Assembly (NCBI GenBank): GCA_903899845.1
Contig: CAIUKV010000001.1
Coordinates: forward strand, 1-38,952
Source of the DNA: an uncultured Actinomycetes bacterium
GTDB lineage: Bacteria; Actinomycetota; Acidimicrobiia; IMCC26256; PALSA-555
DNA: 38,952 bases
Direction of reading: 5' to 3'
Made by a program: the position numbers and the translations under genes. Position 1 is the first letter of the stretch. The number at the start of each line of letters is the position of its first letter. The notes under the pieces are model-generated. The model worked only from the letters and a program-made list of their open reading frames with translations. It ran no database searches and was not told the DNA's origin. This document shows, piece by piece, positions 9,038 to 16,952 of the stretch.

Positions 9038-9109
9038 GGGGCCCCCGGGAACGTCGGGGCCCCCGGGAACGTCGGGGCCCCCGGGAACGTCGGGGCCCCC
9101 GGGAACGTC
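9038..9109. repeat. 18-bp tandem repeat, four copies, upstream of pckG
   Basis: Four perfect copies of ggggcccccgggaacgtc. Each unit contains self-complementary blocks (ggggcccc, cccggg), so either strand can form hairpins. The array ends about 28 bases before the probable pckG -10 box. It is all that fills the 8989-9136 spacer, together with degenerate ccgccgggg blocks at 9014-9040. Confidence 0.92.
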
Positions 9110-9136
9110 GGTGCCGGGCCCCCGCCCCGCCGTCGT

Positions 9137-9142
9137 TACACT
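9137..9142 (+). promoter_or_regulatory. pckG: Possible -10 box (TACACT) of pckG
   Basis: TACACT in a locally AT-richer segment (gttacactcacc). It would give a leader of about 54 bases with aggggag at 9190-9196 as ribosome binding site. No clear -35 box; the expected -35 position lies immediately after the tandem repeat at 9038-9109. Confidence 0.4.
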
Positions 9143-9202
9143 CACCGCCGGGGATCGCGGCCGTCAACGGGGACGTCGCCGCGCCGTGCAGGGGAGACCA
9201 CC

Positions 9203-11011
9203 GTGTCGCTGACGACCAATGCGCCCACCCGCAACAAGAAGCTGCTCGAGTGGGTCGAGGAGATCGCGGCGCTCACCGAGCCGGCGGCGATCCACTGGTT
9301 CGACGGGTCCGAGGAGGAGCGCGACCGCCTGGCCCGCCAGCTGGTCGACGCCGGCACGTTCGTGGCCCTCGACCCCGAGAAGCGCCCGGGTTCGTTCTGG
9401 GCGGCCACCGACCCGAGCGACGTCGCCCGGGTCGAGGACCGCACGTTCATCTGCTCGGAGCGCCGCGAGGACGCCGGCCCCACCAACAACTGGATGGACC
9501 CGGCCGAGATGCGCACGAACCTCTCGTCGCTGTTCCGGGGCTCGATGCGCGGCCGCACGATGTACGTGGTCCCGTTCAGCATGGGCCCGCTCGGCTCGCC
9601 GCTGTCGTACATCGGCGTCGAGGTGACCGACTCGCCGTACGTGGCGCTGTCGATGCGGATCATGACCCGGGCCGGGCAGGCCGCGCTCGAGGTCCTGGGC
9701 GACGAGGGCGACTTCGTCCCCTGCGTCCACTCGCTCGGCGCGCCGCTCGCCGACGGCGAGGCCGACGTGCCCTGGCCGTGCAATCCCGACGAGAAGTGGA
9801 TCGTCCACTTCCCCGAGACCCGGGAGATCTGGTCGTACGGGTCGGGGTACGGCGGCAACGCCCTGCTCGGCAAGAAGTGCTTCGCCCTGCGCATCGCCTC
9901 GGTCATCGCGCGCGACGAGGGCTGGCTCGCCGAGCACATGCTCATCCTCAAGCTCACCTCGCCGGCCGGGAAGGTCCACTACGTCGCCGCCGCGTTCCCG
10001 TCGGCGTGCGGCAAGACCAACCTCGCCATGCTCATCCCCACCCTCCCCGGGTGGCGCGCCGAGACCGTGGGCGACGACATCGCCTGGATGAAGGTCGGGG
10101 CCGACGGACGGCTCCACGCGATCAACCCCGAGTTCGGGTTCTTCGGCGTGGCCCCGGGCACCAACATGTCGAGCAATCCGAACGCCATGCACACGGTCGA
10201 CCGCGACACCGTGTTCACCAACGTCGCCCTCACCGACGACGGCGACGTCTGGTGGGAGGGCATGGACGGCGAGGCACCCGCCCACGCCACCGACTGGCGG
10301 CGCCAGGACTGGACCCCCGAGAGCGGGACCGACGCCGCCCATCCGAACTCGCGCTTCTGCGCGCCGGCCTCGCAGTGCCCGGTGATCGCGCCGGAGTGGC
10401 AGGACGTGGCCGGCGTGCCGATCTCGGCCATGCTCTTCGGCGGCCGGCGGGCCACGACCGTGCCGTTGGTGTTCGAGGCGCGCGACTGGCGCCACGGCGT
10501 GTTCATCGCCGCCACCATGGGCTCGGAGAAGACCGCGGCGGCGTTCGGCGGGCTCGGTGAGCTGCGGCGGGACCCCTTCGCCATGCTGCCGTTCTGCGGG
10601 TACCACATGGGCGACTACATGGCGCACTGGCTCACGATGACCGAGCGGACCGACGAGTCGAAGCTGCCCCGGATCTACGGGGTGAACTGGTTCCGCAAGG
10701 ACGCCGACGGCAAGTTCCTGTGGCCCGGTTTCGGAGAGAACCTGCGGGTGCTCGACTGGATCTGCCGCCGGCTCGAGGGCGAGGCCGGCGCGGCCGAGAC
10801 CCCCATCGGCGCCGTCCCCCGGCCCGAGGACCTCGACCTCACCGGGCTCGGCGCCGACGCGGGCCAGGTGGCCCAGGTGCTCACGGTCGACCCCGAGGAG
10901 TGGAAGGCCGAGCTGCCCAACATCCGGGAGCACTTCGCCGAGTTCGGCGACCGGCTGCCCGAGGCCCTGCGCACCGAGCTCGCCGCCCTCGAGCGGAACC
11001 TCGGCGCCTGA
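9203..11011 (+). CDS. pckG: Phosphoenolpyruvate carboxykinase (GTP)
   Basis: Interconverts oxaloacetate plus GTP with PEP plus CO2, the entry to gluconeogenesis. 602 residues, typical for the GTP class. Visible motifs are [12 protein letters not shown] (PEPCK-specific P-loop with the reactive cysteine), the metal-binding region VGDDIAWM, and [16 protein letters not shown] and RVLDWICRR, conserved in GTP-type enzymes. GTG start with a good ribosome binding site (ggggag) seven bases upstream. A small AsnC-type sensor domain follows 17 bases later. Confidence 0.97.
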   Translation: MSLTTNAPTRNKKLLEWVEEIAALTEPAAIHWFDGSEEERDRLARQLVDAGTFVALDPEKRPGSFWAATDPSDVARVEDRTFICSERREDAGPTNNWMDPAEMRTNLSSLFRGSMRGRTMYVVPFSMGPLGSPLSYIGVEVTDSPYVALSMRIMTRAGQAALEVLGDEGDFVPCVHSLGAPLADGEADVPWPCNPDEKWIVHFPETREIWSYGSGYGGNALLGKKCFALRIASVIARDEGWLAEHMLILKLTSPAGKVHYVAAAFPSACGKTNLAMLIPTLPGWRAETVGDDIAWMKVGADGRLHAINPEFGFFGVAPGTNMSSNPNAMHTVDRDTVFTNVALTDDGDVWWEGMDGEAPAHATDWRRQDWTPESGTDAAHPNSRFCAPASQCPVIAPEWQDVAGVPISAMLFGGRRATTVPLVFEARDWRHGVFIAATMGSEKTAAAFGGLGELRRDPFAMLPFCGYHMGDYMAHWLTMTERTDESKLPRIYGVNWFRKDADGKFLWPGFGENLRVLDWICRRLEGEAGAAETPIGAVPRPEDLDLTGLGADAGQVAQVLTVDPEEWKAELPNIREHFAEFGDRLPEALRTELAALERNLGA

Positions 11012-11028
11012 CCCACCGGAGGGGTGCG

Positions 11029-11265
11029 ATGACCGTCAGCGCCTACGTCCTCATCCAGACCGAGGTCGGCACCGCCGCCCACGTCGCGTCGTCGGTCCGA
11101 GCCATCCCCGGCGTCGTCGCCGCCGACGACGTGACCGGTCCCTACGACGTCATCGTCCGGGCCGAGGCCCCCAGCCTCGACGACCTCGGCCGCATGGTCG
11201 TGTCGCAGATCCAGGCGGTCGACGGCATCACCCGCACGTTCACCTGCCCCGTCGTCAACCTCTGA
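11029..11265 (+). CDS. Stand-alone Lrp/AsnC ligand-binding (RAM) domain protein
   Basis: 78 residues: MTVSAYVLIQTEVGTAAHVASSVRAIPGVVAADDVTGPYDVIVRAE and a C-terminal VDGITRTFTCPVV. This is the βαββαβ regulator-of-amino-acid-metabolism fold that forms the C-terminal half of Lrp/AsnC regulators, without the DNA-binding helix-turn-helix. GAGGGG lies about five bases before the ATG. Such single-domain proteins may bind amino acids or modulate full-length Lrp partners. It sits 17 bases after pckG and is probably co-transcribed. Confidence 0.85.
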   Translation: MTVSAYVLIQTEVGTAAHVASSVRAIPGVVAADDVTGPYDVIVRAEAPSLDDLGRMVVSQIQAVDGITRTFTCPVVNL

Positions 11266-11281
11266 CCGGGGCGCGCGCCGC

Positions 11282-12424
11282 TCAGCGCTGACGCCCCGCC
11301 CGCGCGGTGCGGCGGGCGTGGCGCTCGAACGCGAGCTCGATGAGCCGATCGACCACGACGCCGCGCGGCTTGCCCGACCAGTCCCACAGCCGGGGGAACA
11401 TCGACGTCGGGGAGCAGCCCGGGATGGTGTTGATCTCGTTGGCGAGGAACCCGCGCCCGGGCGAGCCGTCGATGCGGCGCTCCTCGAGGAAGAAGTCGCA
11501 GCGGGCCATGCCCTCGCAGCCCACGGAGCGGTACATCCGCTCGGCGAGCCCCCGGACGGTGTCGGCGAGGGCGGCGTCGATCGGGGCCGGGACCACCAGG
11601 CGGGCCTCCTGGCGCTCGTACTTGTCGGCGTAGGAGCGGTAGATCTCACCGGGGACCACCTCCCCCGGGAACGACGTCTCGAGCGCCTCGTTGCCGAGCA
11701 TCGCCACCTCGATCTCGCGGGCCTCGACCGCCTCCTCCACGATCACCCATTCGTCGTAGAGCAGCGCCCGGTCGAGCGCGACCGCGAAGGCCGCCGGGTC
11801 GTCGGCCCGACCGACGCCGACCGACGAGCCGAGGTTGGCCGGCTTCACGAAGCAGGGGTAGCCGATGGCCGACTCCACCTCGGCCACGAACGCCGCGCGA
11901 TCCCGCCCGTCGCGGTAGGCCCGCCAGACGACGCTGGCCAGGCCCGCCTCGGCGAACGCCCGCTTCATCATCACCTTGTCCATCGCCACCGAGGAGCCGA
12001 GGACCCCGGCACCCACGTAGGGCACGTCGGCGAGGTCGCACAGGCCCTGGACCGTGCCGTCCTCCCCGTAGGGACCGTGCATCAACGGGAACACCACGTC
12101 GAAGCCGAGGTCGAGGTCGTCGGGCAGGCCCGGCTCGAGGGGCACCAGGGCACGCCCGCCGGGATCGGGGCGCATGGTCACCTGCGGACCCCCGACCGGG
12201 AGTCGCACCGGCAATGCGTCGGAGCCACCCGGGAGCAGGTCCCGGACCTCCGTCGACAGCCGCCAGTGCCCGTCGGTCGTGATCCCCACCGGCAGGACGG
12301 AGTAGCGCTGCGGGTCGAGCGACCCGGCGACCCACGCAGCGCCGGCCCGGGCCACGTCGTGCTCGGCCGAGCGGCCGCCGTAGAGCAACAGGACCCGGAG
12401 TCGTCCGGCCACGGCGGTCGTCAC
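11282..12424 (-). CDS. ddl: D-alanine--D-alanine ligase
   Basis: ATP-grasp ligase making the D-Ala-D-Ala dipeptide of peptidoglycan. 380 residues with N-terminal LLLYGGRSAEHDV, ATP-grasp features VKPANLGSSVGVGR and VVPGEIYRSYADKY (omega loop with the YxDKY pattern of D-Ala-specific rather than D-lactate-type enzymes), and metal-binding FLANEINTIPGCSPTSMFPRL. The GTG start at 12424 overlaps the stop of the upstream membrane-protein gene as GTGA. The pckG cluster is convergent, with 16 bases between the stops. Confidence 0.95.
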   Translation of the reverse strand: MTTAVAGRLRVLLLYGGRSAEHDVARAGAAWVAGSLDPQRYSVLPVGITTDGHWRLSTEVRDLLPGGSDALPVRLPVGGPQVTMRPDPGGRALVPLEPGLPDDLDLGFDVVFPLMHGPYGEDGTVQGLCDLADVPYVGAGVLGSSVAMDKVMMKRAFAEAGLASVVWRAYRDGRDRAAFVAEVESAIGYPCFVKPANLGSSVGVGRADDPAAFAVALDRALLYDEWVIVEEAVEAREIEVAMLGNEALETSFPGEVVPGEIYRSYADKYERQEARLVVPAPIDAALADTVRGLAERMYRSVGCEGMARCDFFLEERRIDGSPGRGFLANEINTIPGCSPTSMFPRLWDWSGKPRGVVVDRLIELAFERHARRTARAGRQR

Positions 12425-12804
12425 CCCGCCTGGAGGATCGCGCGGATCCCCAGACCCATGATGAACAGTCCGACCAGCCCGTAGAACAGCTCGCGCCGCC
12501 CCCGCATCTGGCGTCGGTACGAATAGGCGATGCCCACCGTGAGGAAGGCGACGAAGCCGTAGAACATGTGGAAGCGGGGGGCCACGTACTGGTCGCTGGC
12601 CACGAGCACCACCCCGATCACCACCTGCAGCATCATCGCAGCCTGGGCACCGACCGTGGGGACCCACATCCAGCGGCCGCGCCAGCGCGGGACGCGCCAG
12701 GTGACGAGCAGGATCAGCCCCGCCACCGCGTTCGCGGCGATGGCGACGTAGGCCCAGACCACGTGGACGTCGTAGAGCCAGGCGAGACCGGCGAGGGTGG
12801 GCAC
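12421..12804 (-). CDS. Four-helix membrane protein of unknown function
   Basis: 127 residues with four predicted membrane segments (about 10-35, 45-68, 80-97 and 106-125) joined by short basic loops (WRVPRWRGRWMW and YSYRRQMRGRREL). I do not recognise a characterised family. GTG start 34 bases after the MhuD-like gene; its stop overlaps the ddl start (GTGA). The operon position suggests an envelope-linked role, but nothing in the sequence gives a reaction. Confidence 0.75.
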   Translation of the reverse strand: MPTLAGLAWLYDVHVVWAYVAIAANAVAGLILLVTWRVPRWRGRWMWVPTVGAQAAMMLQVVIGVVLVASDQYVAPRFHMFYGFVAFLTVGIAYSYRRQMRGRRELFYGLVGLFIMGLGIRAILQAG

Positions 12805-12838
12805 GGGCGTGCGCTCCGGGGGACGGGCGGGACCGGGA

Positions 12839-13150
12839 TCAGGCCGGGCCCTCGGACTGCACGACGTCGTAGGCCCACAGCTCGCTGTGGCTGCTCACCG
12901 GCCCCTCGGTGTGATGGGCCCGGTGGCCGTGCGCGAACGCCGGGCTCTGGACCCAGGCGTCGAAGTCGGCCTGGGTCGCCCAGCGCGTGTACACGAGGTA
13001 CACGTCGCGCCCGTCGGCGGGGCGGAGCAGCTCGAACGCCTCGAAGCCCGGCGACTTGGCGACCTCGCCGGCCCGCGCCGCGAACCGCTGCTCGAGCTCC
13101 TCGGCCCGCTCGGCGGGTACGGAGATGGCGTTGATCCTGACCACGCTCAT
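12839..13150 (-). CDS. MhuD-like heme-degrading monooxygenase (ABM fold)
   Basis: 103 residues of the antibiotic-biosynthesis-monooxygenase/IsdG fold. The N-terminus VVRINAISVPAERAEELEQRF closely follows my recollection of Mycobacterium tuberculosis MhuD (VVKINAIEVP...). Catalytic residues of the MhuD/IsdG group are present: Asn7, Trp66 and a histidine at 74 in the position of His75. MhuD opens heme and releases iron without carbon monoxide; whether this protein does so is inference. The ATG at 13150 has gagagg about 11 bases upstream. It probably heads an operon with the membrane protein and ddl. Confidence 0.82.
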   Translation of the reverse strand: MSVVRINAISVPAERAEELEQRFAARAGEVAKSPGFEAFELLRPADGRDVYLVYTRWATQADFDAWVQSPAFAHGHRAHHTEGPVSSHSELWAYDVVQSEGPA

Positions 13151-13165
13151 GGTGCTCGTCCTCTC

Positions 13166-13230
13166 GTGGGATGCGGTGGGGTGGGATGCGGTGGGGTGGG
13201 ATGCGGTGGGGTGGGATGCGGTGGGCTGCG
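13166..13230. repeat. 15-bp tandem repeat (about four copies) upstream of the MhuD-like gene
   Basis: Unit atgcggtggggtggg, three perfect copies at 13171-13215, a partial fourth to about 13226 and a gtggg fragment before the first. It begins 15 bases before the start codon, inside the 144-base gap after PAC2, so it is probably in the 5' untranslated region or promoter. The minus strand is C-rich and the plus strand has repeated G-tracts. Confidence 0.9.
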
Positions 13231-13294
13231 GGCCCGGCTGCGTTTCTAGCCCCCGGCGCCGGGACCGGCCCACCCGGCCCGGTCGGCGACGCAG

Positions 13295-14125
13295 TCAGTC
13301 GGAGTCGGGGCGGGAGCGCAGGTAGCGCTCGATCTCGCCGATGAGGTCGTCGCCCCCCACGTCGGCCGGGAGCTGGGCCTCGATCGCCTCCACGAACCCG
13401 GCCACCTCCGGTCGCTCGGCGAGGTTGGCCTCCACCGAGTCGAGGTACTCGGCCAGCGTGCGGTCGAGCGGGTCGAGGTCGACGGTGATGCCGGTCAGCC
13501 GGGCCAGGCGGTCGAGCAGGGCCCGGGCCGCGGGCGGCGAGGGACTGCCGGCGAGGTAGTGGGGGACCTGGGCCCACAGTCCGACGCCGGGGATCCCGGC
13601 CGCGCCGAGCGCGACCAGCAGCGCGGTCTGCAGCCCGGTCATCCCGGCGTAGTCGGTCCGCAGGGCCCCGACCTGCTCGGCCAGCGTCGCGTCGGTGGCG
13701 GTGGCGAGGACCTCGACCGGGCGGCGGTGGGTGGTGACGGTCGGCATCGCCCCGAGGCCGTAGGCCACCACGACGTCGAGCCGGAGGGCGAGGTCGACCA
13801 GGCCGGCCACCACCGACGGCCAGCGCAGCGAGGGCTCGGGCCCGGTCACGAGCACGAGGTCCCGGCCCACGGCGCCGGCCACGCACTCGAGCTCGGGCCA
13901 CACGATGCGCCGGGTGGCCCCCCCGACGATCTCGGTGGTCGGACGGGTCTGCTGCAGGTCGACCAGGTCGGCGAGGTCGAGTTGCGCGAAGCGACGGGCC
14001 GAGGGGCTCTGGGACCGCAGGACCTCGACCGCCTGCTCCCCCGCCAGGCCCGCGTCGACCCAGCCCTGGAGGGCCACGACGAGCACCGGCTCGCGCAGCT
14101 GGGGCCACGAGGCGACTTCGAGCAC
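13295..14125 (-). CDS. PAC2-family protein
   Basis: 276 residues of the PAC2 (proteasome assembly chaperone 2-like) family, common in actinobacteria and of unproven bacterial function. Typical segments are PVLVVALQGWVDAGLAGEQAVEVL at the N-terminus (family pattern with GWxDAG), VVAYGLGAMPTVTTHRRP, and GAAGIPGVGLWAQVPHYLAGSPSPPAA. The GTG at 14125 is preferred because similarity starts there and TACAGT ends six bases upstream, the leaderless pattern; an in-frame upstream start at 14278 would add 51 non-family residues and overlap the divergent oxidoreductase gene. Confidence 0.85.
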   Translation of the reverse strand: MLEVASWPQLREPVLVVALQGWVDAGLAGEQAVEVLRSQSPSARRFAQLDLADLVDLQQTRPTTEIVGGATRRIVWPELECVAGAVGRDLVLVTGPEPSLRWPSVVAGLVDLALRLDVVVAYGLGAMPTVTTHRRPVEVLATATDATLAEQVGALRTDYAGMTGLQTALLVALGAAGIPGVGLWAQVPHYLAGSPSPPAARALLDRLARLTGITVDLDPLDRTLAEYLDSVEANLAERPEVAGFVEAIEAQLPADVGGDDLIGEIERYLRSRPDSD

Positions 14126-14131
14126 GTCGTC

Positions 14132-14137
14132 ACTGTA
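14132..14137 (-). promoter_or_regulatory. -10 box (TACAGT) of PAC2, leaderless arrangement
   Basis: TACAGT on the minus strand, followed by exactly six bases and the GTG start codon at 14125. Transcription would begin at or beside the start codon. No ribosome binding site is seen between them. Confidence 0.5.
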
Positions 14138-14207
14138 GGCGGGCCCCTCGTCCCGCCCCCCCGGCCCGGGTCGACGCAGCCCCTCGGGCGGTGCGAGGCT
14201 CCCGGGC

Positions 14208-15131
14208 ATGCACTTCGGCGTCCACGCAGGCCTCCAGAACACCAGCACGTCCGAGCTCCAGGCGCTGTGGCGTCGCATCGAGGACCACGGCTTCGAGTGG
14301 ATCTCGGTGTGGGACCACTTCTACGCCGCCGACACGACCGTCCGGGGCGACGGCCCGCTGCGGTCCGGGTACCACTGCCTCGAGGCGCTCACGACCCACA
14401 CCGCGCTCGCGTTGTCGACCGAGCGGGTCCTGTGCGGCAGCCTCGTCTACTGCGCGGGGTACCGGCACCCGGCCGTGTACGCGAACGCGATGGCCACGCT
14501 CGACCAGCTGTCGGGTGGCCGCACGGTGCTCGGTCTCGGCGCGGGATGGCACCAGGGCGAGTACGACGCGTACGGCATCCCGTTCCCGTCGATCGGAGAG
14601 CGGATGCGCATCCTCGAGGAGTCGGTGCAATGCGTCCGGTTGCTGCTCGACGAGGAGGCCGCCGACTTCACGGGGACCCACTTCCGACTCACGGACGCGC
14701 ACTGCGAGCCCAAGCCGGTGCAGGCCCGGCTCCCGATCTGGGTCGGCGGGGGCGGCGAGAAGACCACGCTGCGGATCACCGCCCAGCACGCCGACGGCTG
14801 GAACCTCGCCTTCGTCACCCCCGACGTGTTCCGCCACAAGAACACGGTCCTCGACCGCCACTGCGACACCGTCGGACGTGACGGCACCGAGATCGTCCGG
14901 ACCGTGAACCTCGCGCTCGCGTGGCGCGAGGAGGACCTCGTCACCCAGTTCGGCACCGCGGCCGGCTACATCGGGTCGACGGCGCTCAAGGGCTCGACCC
15001 AGGAGGTCGTCGACCGCCTCGGCGAGTACCGCGACGCCGGGGCCGAGTGGGCGATCATCGCCCTGCGCGCCCCCTTCGACACCGAGGGCCTCGACCGCTT
15101 CGCCGAGGAGGTCATGCCCGCCCTGCGGTGA
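14208..15131 (+). CDS. LLM-class (luciferase-like) F420-dependent oxidoreductase
   Basis: 307 residues, a TIM-barrel bacterial-luciferase-like protein of the actinobacterial F420-dependent group. Visible landmarks are MHFGVHAGLQNTS, GFEWISVWDHF, the central LDQLSGGRTVLGLGAGWHQGEYDAYG and PIWVGGGGEKTTLRITAQHADGWN, which line the deazaflavin site in the family. Substrate unknown. The cofD and cofE genes of this window show the organism can make F420; FMN use cannot be excluded. The ATG follows GAGGCT by seven bases, a weak variant of the leaderless pattern. Divergent from PAC2. Confidence 0.85.
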   Translation: MHFGVHAGLQNTSTSELQALWRRIEDHGFEWISVWDHFYAADTTVRGDGPLRSGYHCLEALTTHTALALSTERVLCGSLVYCAGYRHPAVYANAMATLDQLSGGRTVLGLGAGWHQGEYDAYGIPFPSIGERMRILEESVQCVRLLLDEEAADFTGTHFRLTDAHCEPKPVQARLPIWVGGGGEKTTLRITAQHADGWNLAFVTPDVFRHKNTVLDRHCDTVGRDGTEIVRTVNLALAWREEDLVTQFGTAAGYIGSTALKGSTQEVVDRLGEYRDAGAEWAIIALRAPFDTEGLDRFAEEVMPALR

Positions 15132-15138
15132 CGGTGGC

Positions 15139-15144
15139 TAGGTT
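15139..15144 (+). promoter_or_regulatory. galK: -10 box (TAGGTT) of galK, leaderless arrangement
   Basis: TAGGTT ends six bases before the GTG start codon of galK, within the 19-base gap after the oxidoreductase gene. There is no purine-rich ribosome binding site. Confidence 0.5.
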
Positions 15145-15150
15145 CGCCCC

Positions 15151-16239
15151 GTGGCCGCGGACGACCTCACGGTGCGGCGGTGGCGGGCCCCGGGGCGGAT
15201 CAACGTCATCGGGGACCACACCGACTACCAGGACGGCTTCTGCCTGCCCATGGCGATCGACCGGGAGTGCCGCGTCACCGTGCGGTCCACCGCCGGCACC
15301 CCCACCATCACCGCGACCTCGGCCCAGGAGCCGGGGACGGTCGTCGTGGCCACCGACGGCAGCACCGACCCGACCACGGTCGAGCCCGCCTGGGGCCGCT
15401 TCGTCGCCGGGGCGGTCGCCGCGGGCACGGCCCGGGGAGCGACGCTCCCCGGCGGGACCTGGACGATCACGTCGTCGGTGCCGGCGGGGTCGGGGCTCTC
15501 GTCGAGCTCGGCGCTGTCGGTCGCCCTCGTGCTCGCCGCGGTCGGGCTCGGGGGGCTGCACCTCGACCCGGTCGCCCTGGCCCGGCTCGCGCTCGACGCC
15601 GAGATCCGGGCCACCGGGGTCCCCGGCGGGCTGCTCGACCAGATGACCGCGCTGCACGCCGTACCCGGCCACCTGCTGCTGCTCGACTGCCGCACCCTGA
15701 CGGTCGAGCCGGTCCCGCTCCCCCGGTCGCTCGGGTTCGTGGTCGTCCACTCGGGCCGGGCCCGGACGCTCGCCGGGAGCGGCTACGCCGAGCGTCGGGC
15801 CGCGGTCGAGGCCGCCGCCGCGGCGCTCGGCCTGCCGGCGCTGCGCGACGCCACCCCCGACCAGGTCGCCCACGATCCCCGGGCCCGCCACGTGGTGTCG
15901 GAGAACGCCCGCGTGCTCGCCTTCGCCGACGCGCTCCGCACCGGGCGCACCGACGCGCTCGGCCCGCTGATGCTCGCCAGCCACGCGAGCCTGCGCGACG
16001 ACTACGGGGTGTCGACGCCGGAGCTGGACCGTGCCGTCGATCGGCTGATGGCCCACGGGGCGCTCGGGGCCCGCCTCACCGGGGCCGGGTTCGGTGGCTG
16101 CGTCGTGGGGCTGGTCCAGCGCAACCACGCCGACGACATCGTGGCCAAGGTCGCCCGCGACCTGGTCGCGGCCGGGGTCACCGACCCGCTCGCGTTTGCG
16201 GTGCGTCCGGGGGCCGCCGCCGGCGTCGCCCCCGACTGA
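15151..16239 (+). CDS. galK: Galactokinase (GHMP kinase)
   Basis: Phosphorylates galactose to galactose-1-phosphate in the Leloir pathway. 362 residues with the galactokinase signature GRINVIGDHTDYQDG (15-29), GHMP ATP loop PAGSGLSSSSAL, a catalytic-Asp segment GLLDQM, and C-terminal motif GARLTGAGFGGCVVGLV. The signature has Asp instead of the usual Glu (GEHTDY) at residue 22, in the sugar-binding region, so specificity may differ. GTG start chosen from the position of the -10 box. No galT is in the window; a GalE-like epimerase is at the right edge. The stop is three bases from the convergent PH/SHOCT gene. Confidence 0.9.
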   Translation: MAADDLTVRRWRAPGRINVIGDHTDYQDGFCLPMAIDRECRVTVRSTAGTPTITATSAQEPGTVVVATDGSTDPTTVEPAWGRFVAGAVAAGTARGATLPGGTWTITSSVPAGSGLSSSSALSVALVLAAVGLGGLHLDPVALARLALDAEIRATGVPGGLLDQMTALHAVPGHLLLLDCRTLTVEPVPLPRSLGFVVVHSGRARTLAGSGYAERRAAVEAAAAALGLPALRDATPDQVAHDPRARHVVSENARVLAFADALRTGRTDALGPLMLASHASLRDDYGVSTPELDRAVDRLMAHGALGARLTGAGFGGCVVGLVQRNHADDIVAKVARDLVAAGVTDPLAFAVRPGAAAGVAPD

Positions 16240-16242
16240 GCG

Positions 16243-16917
16243 TCACATCCGGTCGAGCAGCTCGGCCTTCTTCGCCTCGAACTCCTCGGGCGTGATGTGC
16301 CCGGCGTCGCGCAGGCGGGCCAGCGCCTCGATCTGCTCGGGCACCGACGGTGCCGCGCTCGCGCCGCCGCCCTGGCCGACCGCTCGGGCCACCGCCTCCC
16401 CCACGGCGTCGGCACCGAGGGACGCCTGCTGGCGGTCCCGGCCCTCCATCTGGCGGTAGATCTCGGCCTGCACGCCGTCGGGGTGGCGCACGAAGTCGAA
16501 GGTGCTCGAGCCCTGCTCACCCGCCGACTGGATGTCGAGGTTGCCCGCCCCGATGAGCCGCTCGAAGATGCGCTGGCGGAAGTTGATGTTGTTGATGCGC
16601 TCCAGCGGGATCTCCACGCCGTGGCGTGAGAGCACCCCGGTGCGGTACACGACGCGCTGGTTGGTCACCACGAAGTAGGTGCGGGCCCAGGCCATGTACT
16701 TCAGGCCCAGCCAGACCACCCAGACGACCACGAGCGCGACGACGATCCAGTTCACGATGTCCTTGAGCACGCTGCCCGACGACCAGGCCAGCACCAGGAC
16801 GATCACGACGAACAGCGGGATCCCGGTGAGGATCTGGCGCCCGAAGTACCACCAGTGGGGCCGGAGGTCGAGGGCGACGGTCTCGTTCTGGTTCAGCAGC
16901 TTCGTCGGGTACGGCAT
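16243..16917 (-). CDS. PH-domain (bPH2) membrane protein with SHOCT tail
   Basis: 224 residues. Two membrane helices (about 26-48 and 54-77) are followed by a bacterial PH domain (YFVVTNQRVVYRTGVLSRHGVEIPLERINNINF, with the usual I-basic-NI pattern), a Gly/Ala linker, and a C-terminal SHOCT motif (PEQIEALARLRDAGHITPEEFEAKKAELL). This architecture is widespread in actinobacteria and of unknown function; SHOCT often mediates oligomerisation. The start is supported by TAGCCT six bases upstream. Confidence 0.88.
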   Translation of the reverse strand: MPYPTKLLNQNETVALDLRPHWWYFGRQILTGIPLFVVIVLVLAWSSGSVLKDIVNWIVVALVVVWVVWLGLKYMAWARTYFVVTNQRVVYRTGVLSRHGVEIPLERINNINFRQRIFERLIGAGNLDIQSAGEQGSSTFDFVRHPDGVQAEIYRQMEGRDRQQASLGADAVGEAVARAVGQGGGASAAPSVPEQIEALARLRDAGHITPEEFEAKKAELLDRM

Positions 16918-16923
16918 GGGCGC

Positions 16924-16929
16924 AGGCTA
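16924..16929 (-). promoter_or_regulatory. -10 box (TAGCCT) of the PH/SHOCT gene, leaderless arrangement
   Basis: TAGCCT on the minus strand followed by six bases and the ATG at 16917, in the 35-base gap after the zincin gene. Confidence 0.5.
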
Positions 16930-16952
16930 GACCTCGGGGACCCCGGCGCGCC

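Noticed and set aside
9038-9109. CRISPR array
   Set aside because: Units are directly adjacent with no unique spacers, and no cas genes are present. The same holds for the arrays at 735, 2961 and 13166.
8804-9145. Collagen-like open frame on the minus strand with repeated DVPGGP
   Set aside because: Produced by the 18-bp tandem repeat and otherwise antisense to the small OB-fold-like gene; no promoter or ribosome binding site.
11282-12424. VanA-type D-Ala-D-lactate ligase (glycopeptide resistance)
   Set aside because: The omega loop has the YADKY pattern of D-Ala-D-Ala ligases and there are no vanH/vanX-like neighbours.
13151-13273. HPTAS-repeat N-terminal extension of the MhuD-like protein
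   Set aside because: In frame but created by the 15-bp repeat. The ATG at 13150 has a ribosome binding site and matches the N-terminus of the family.
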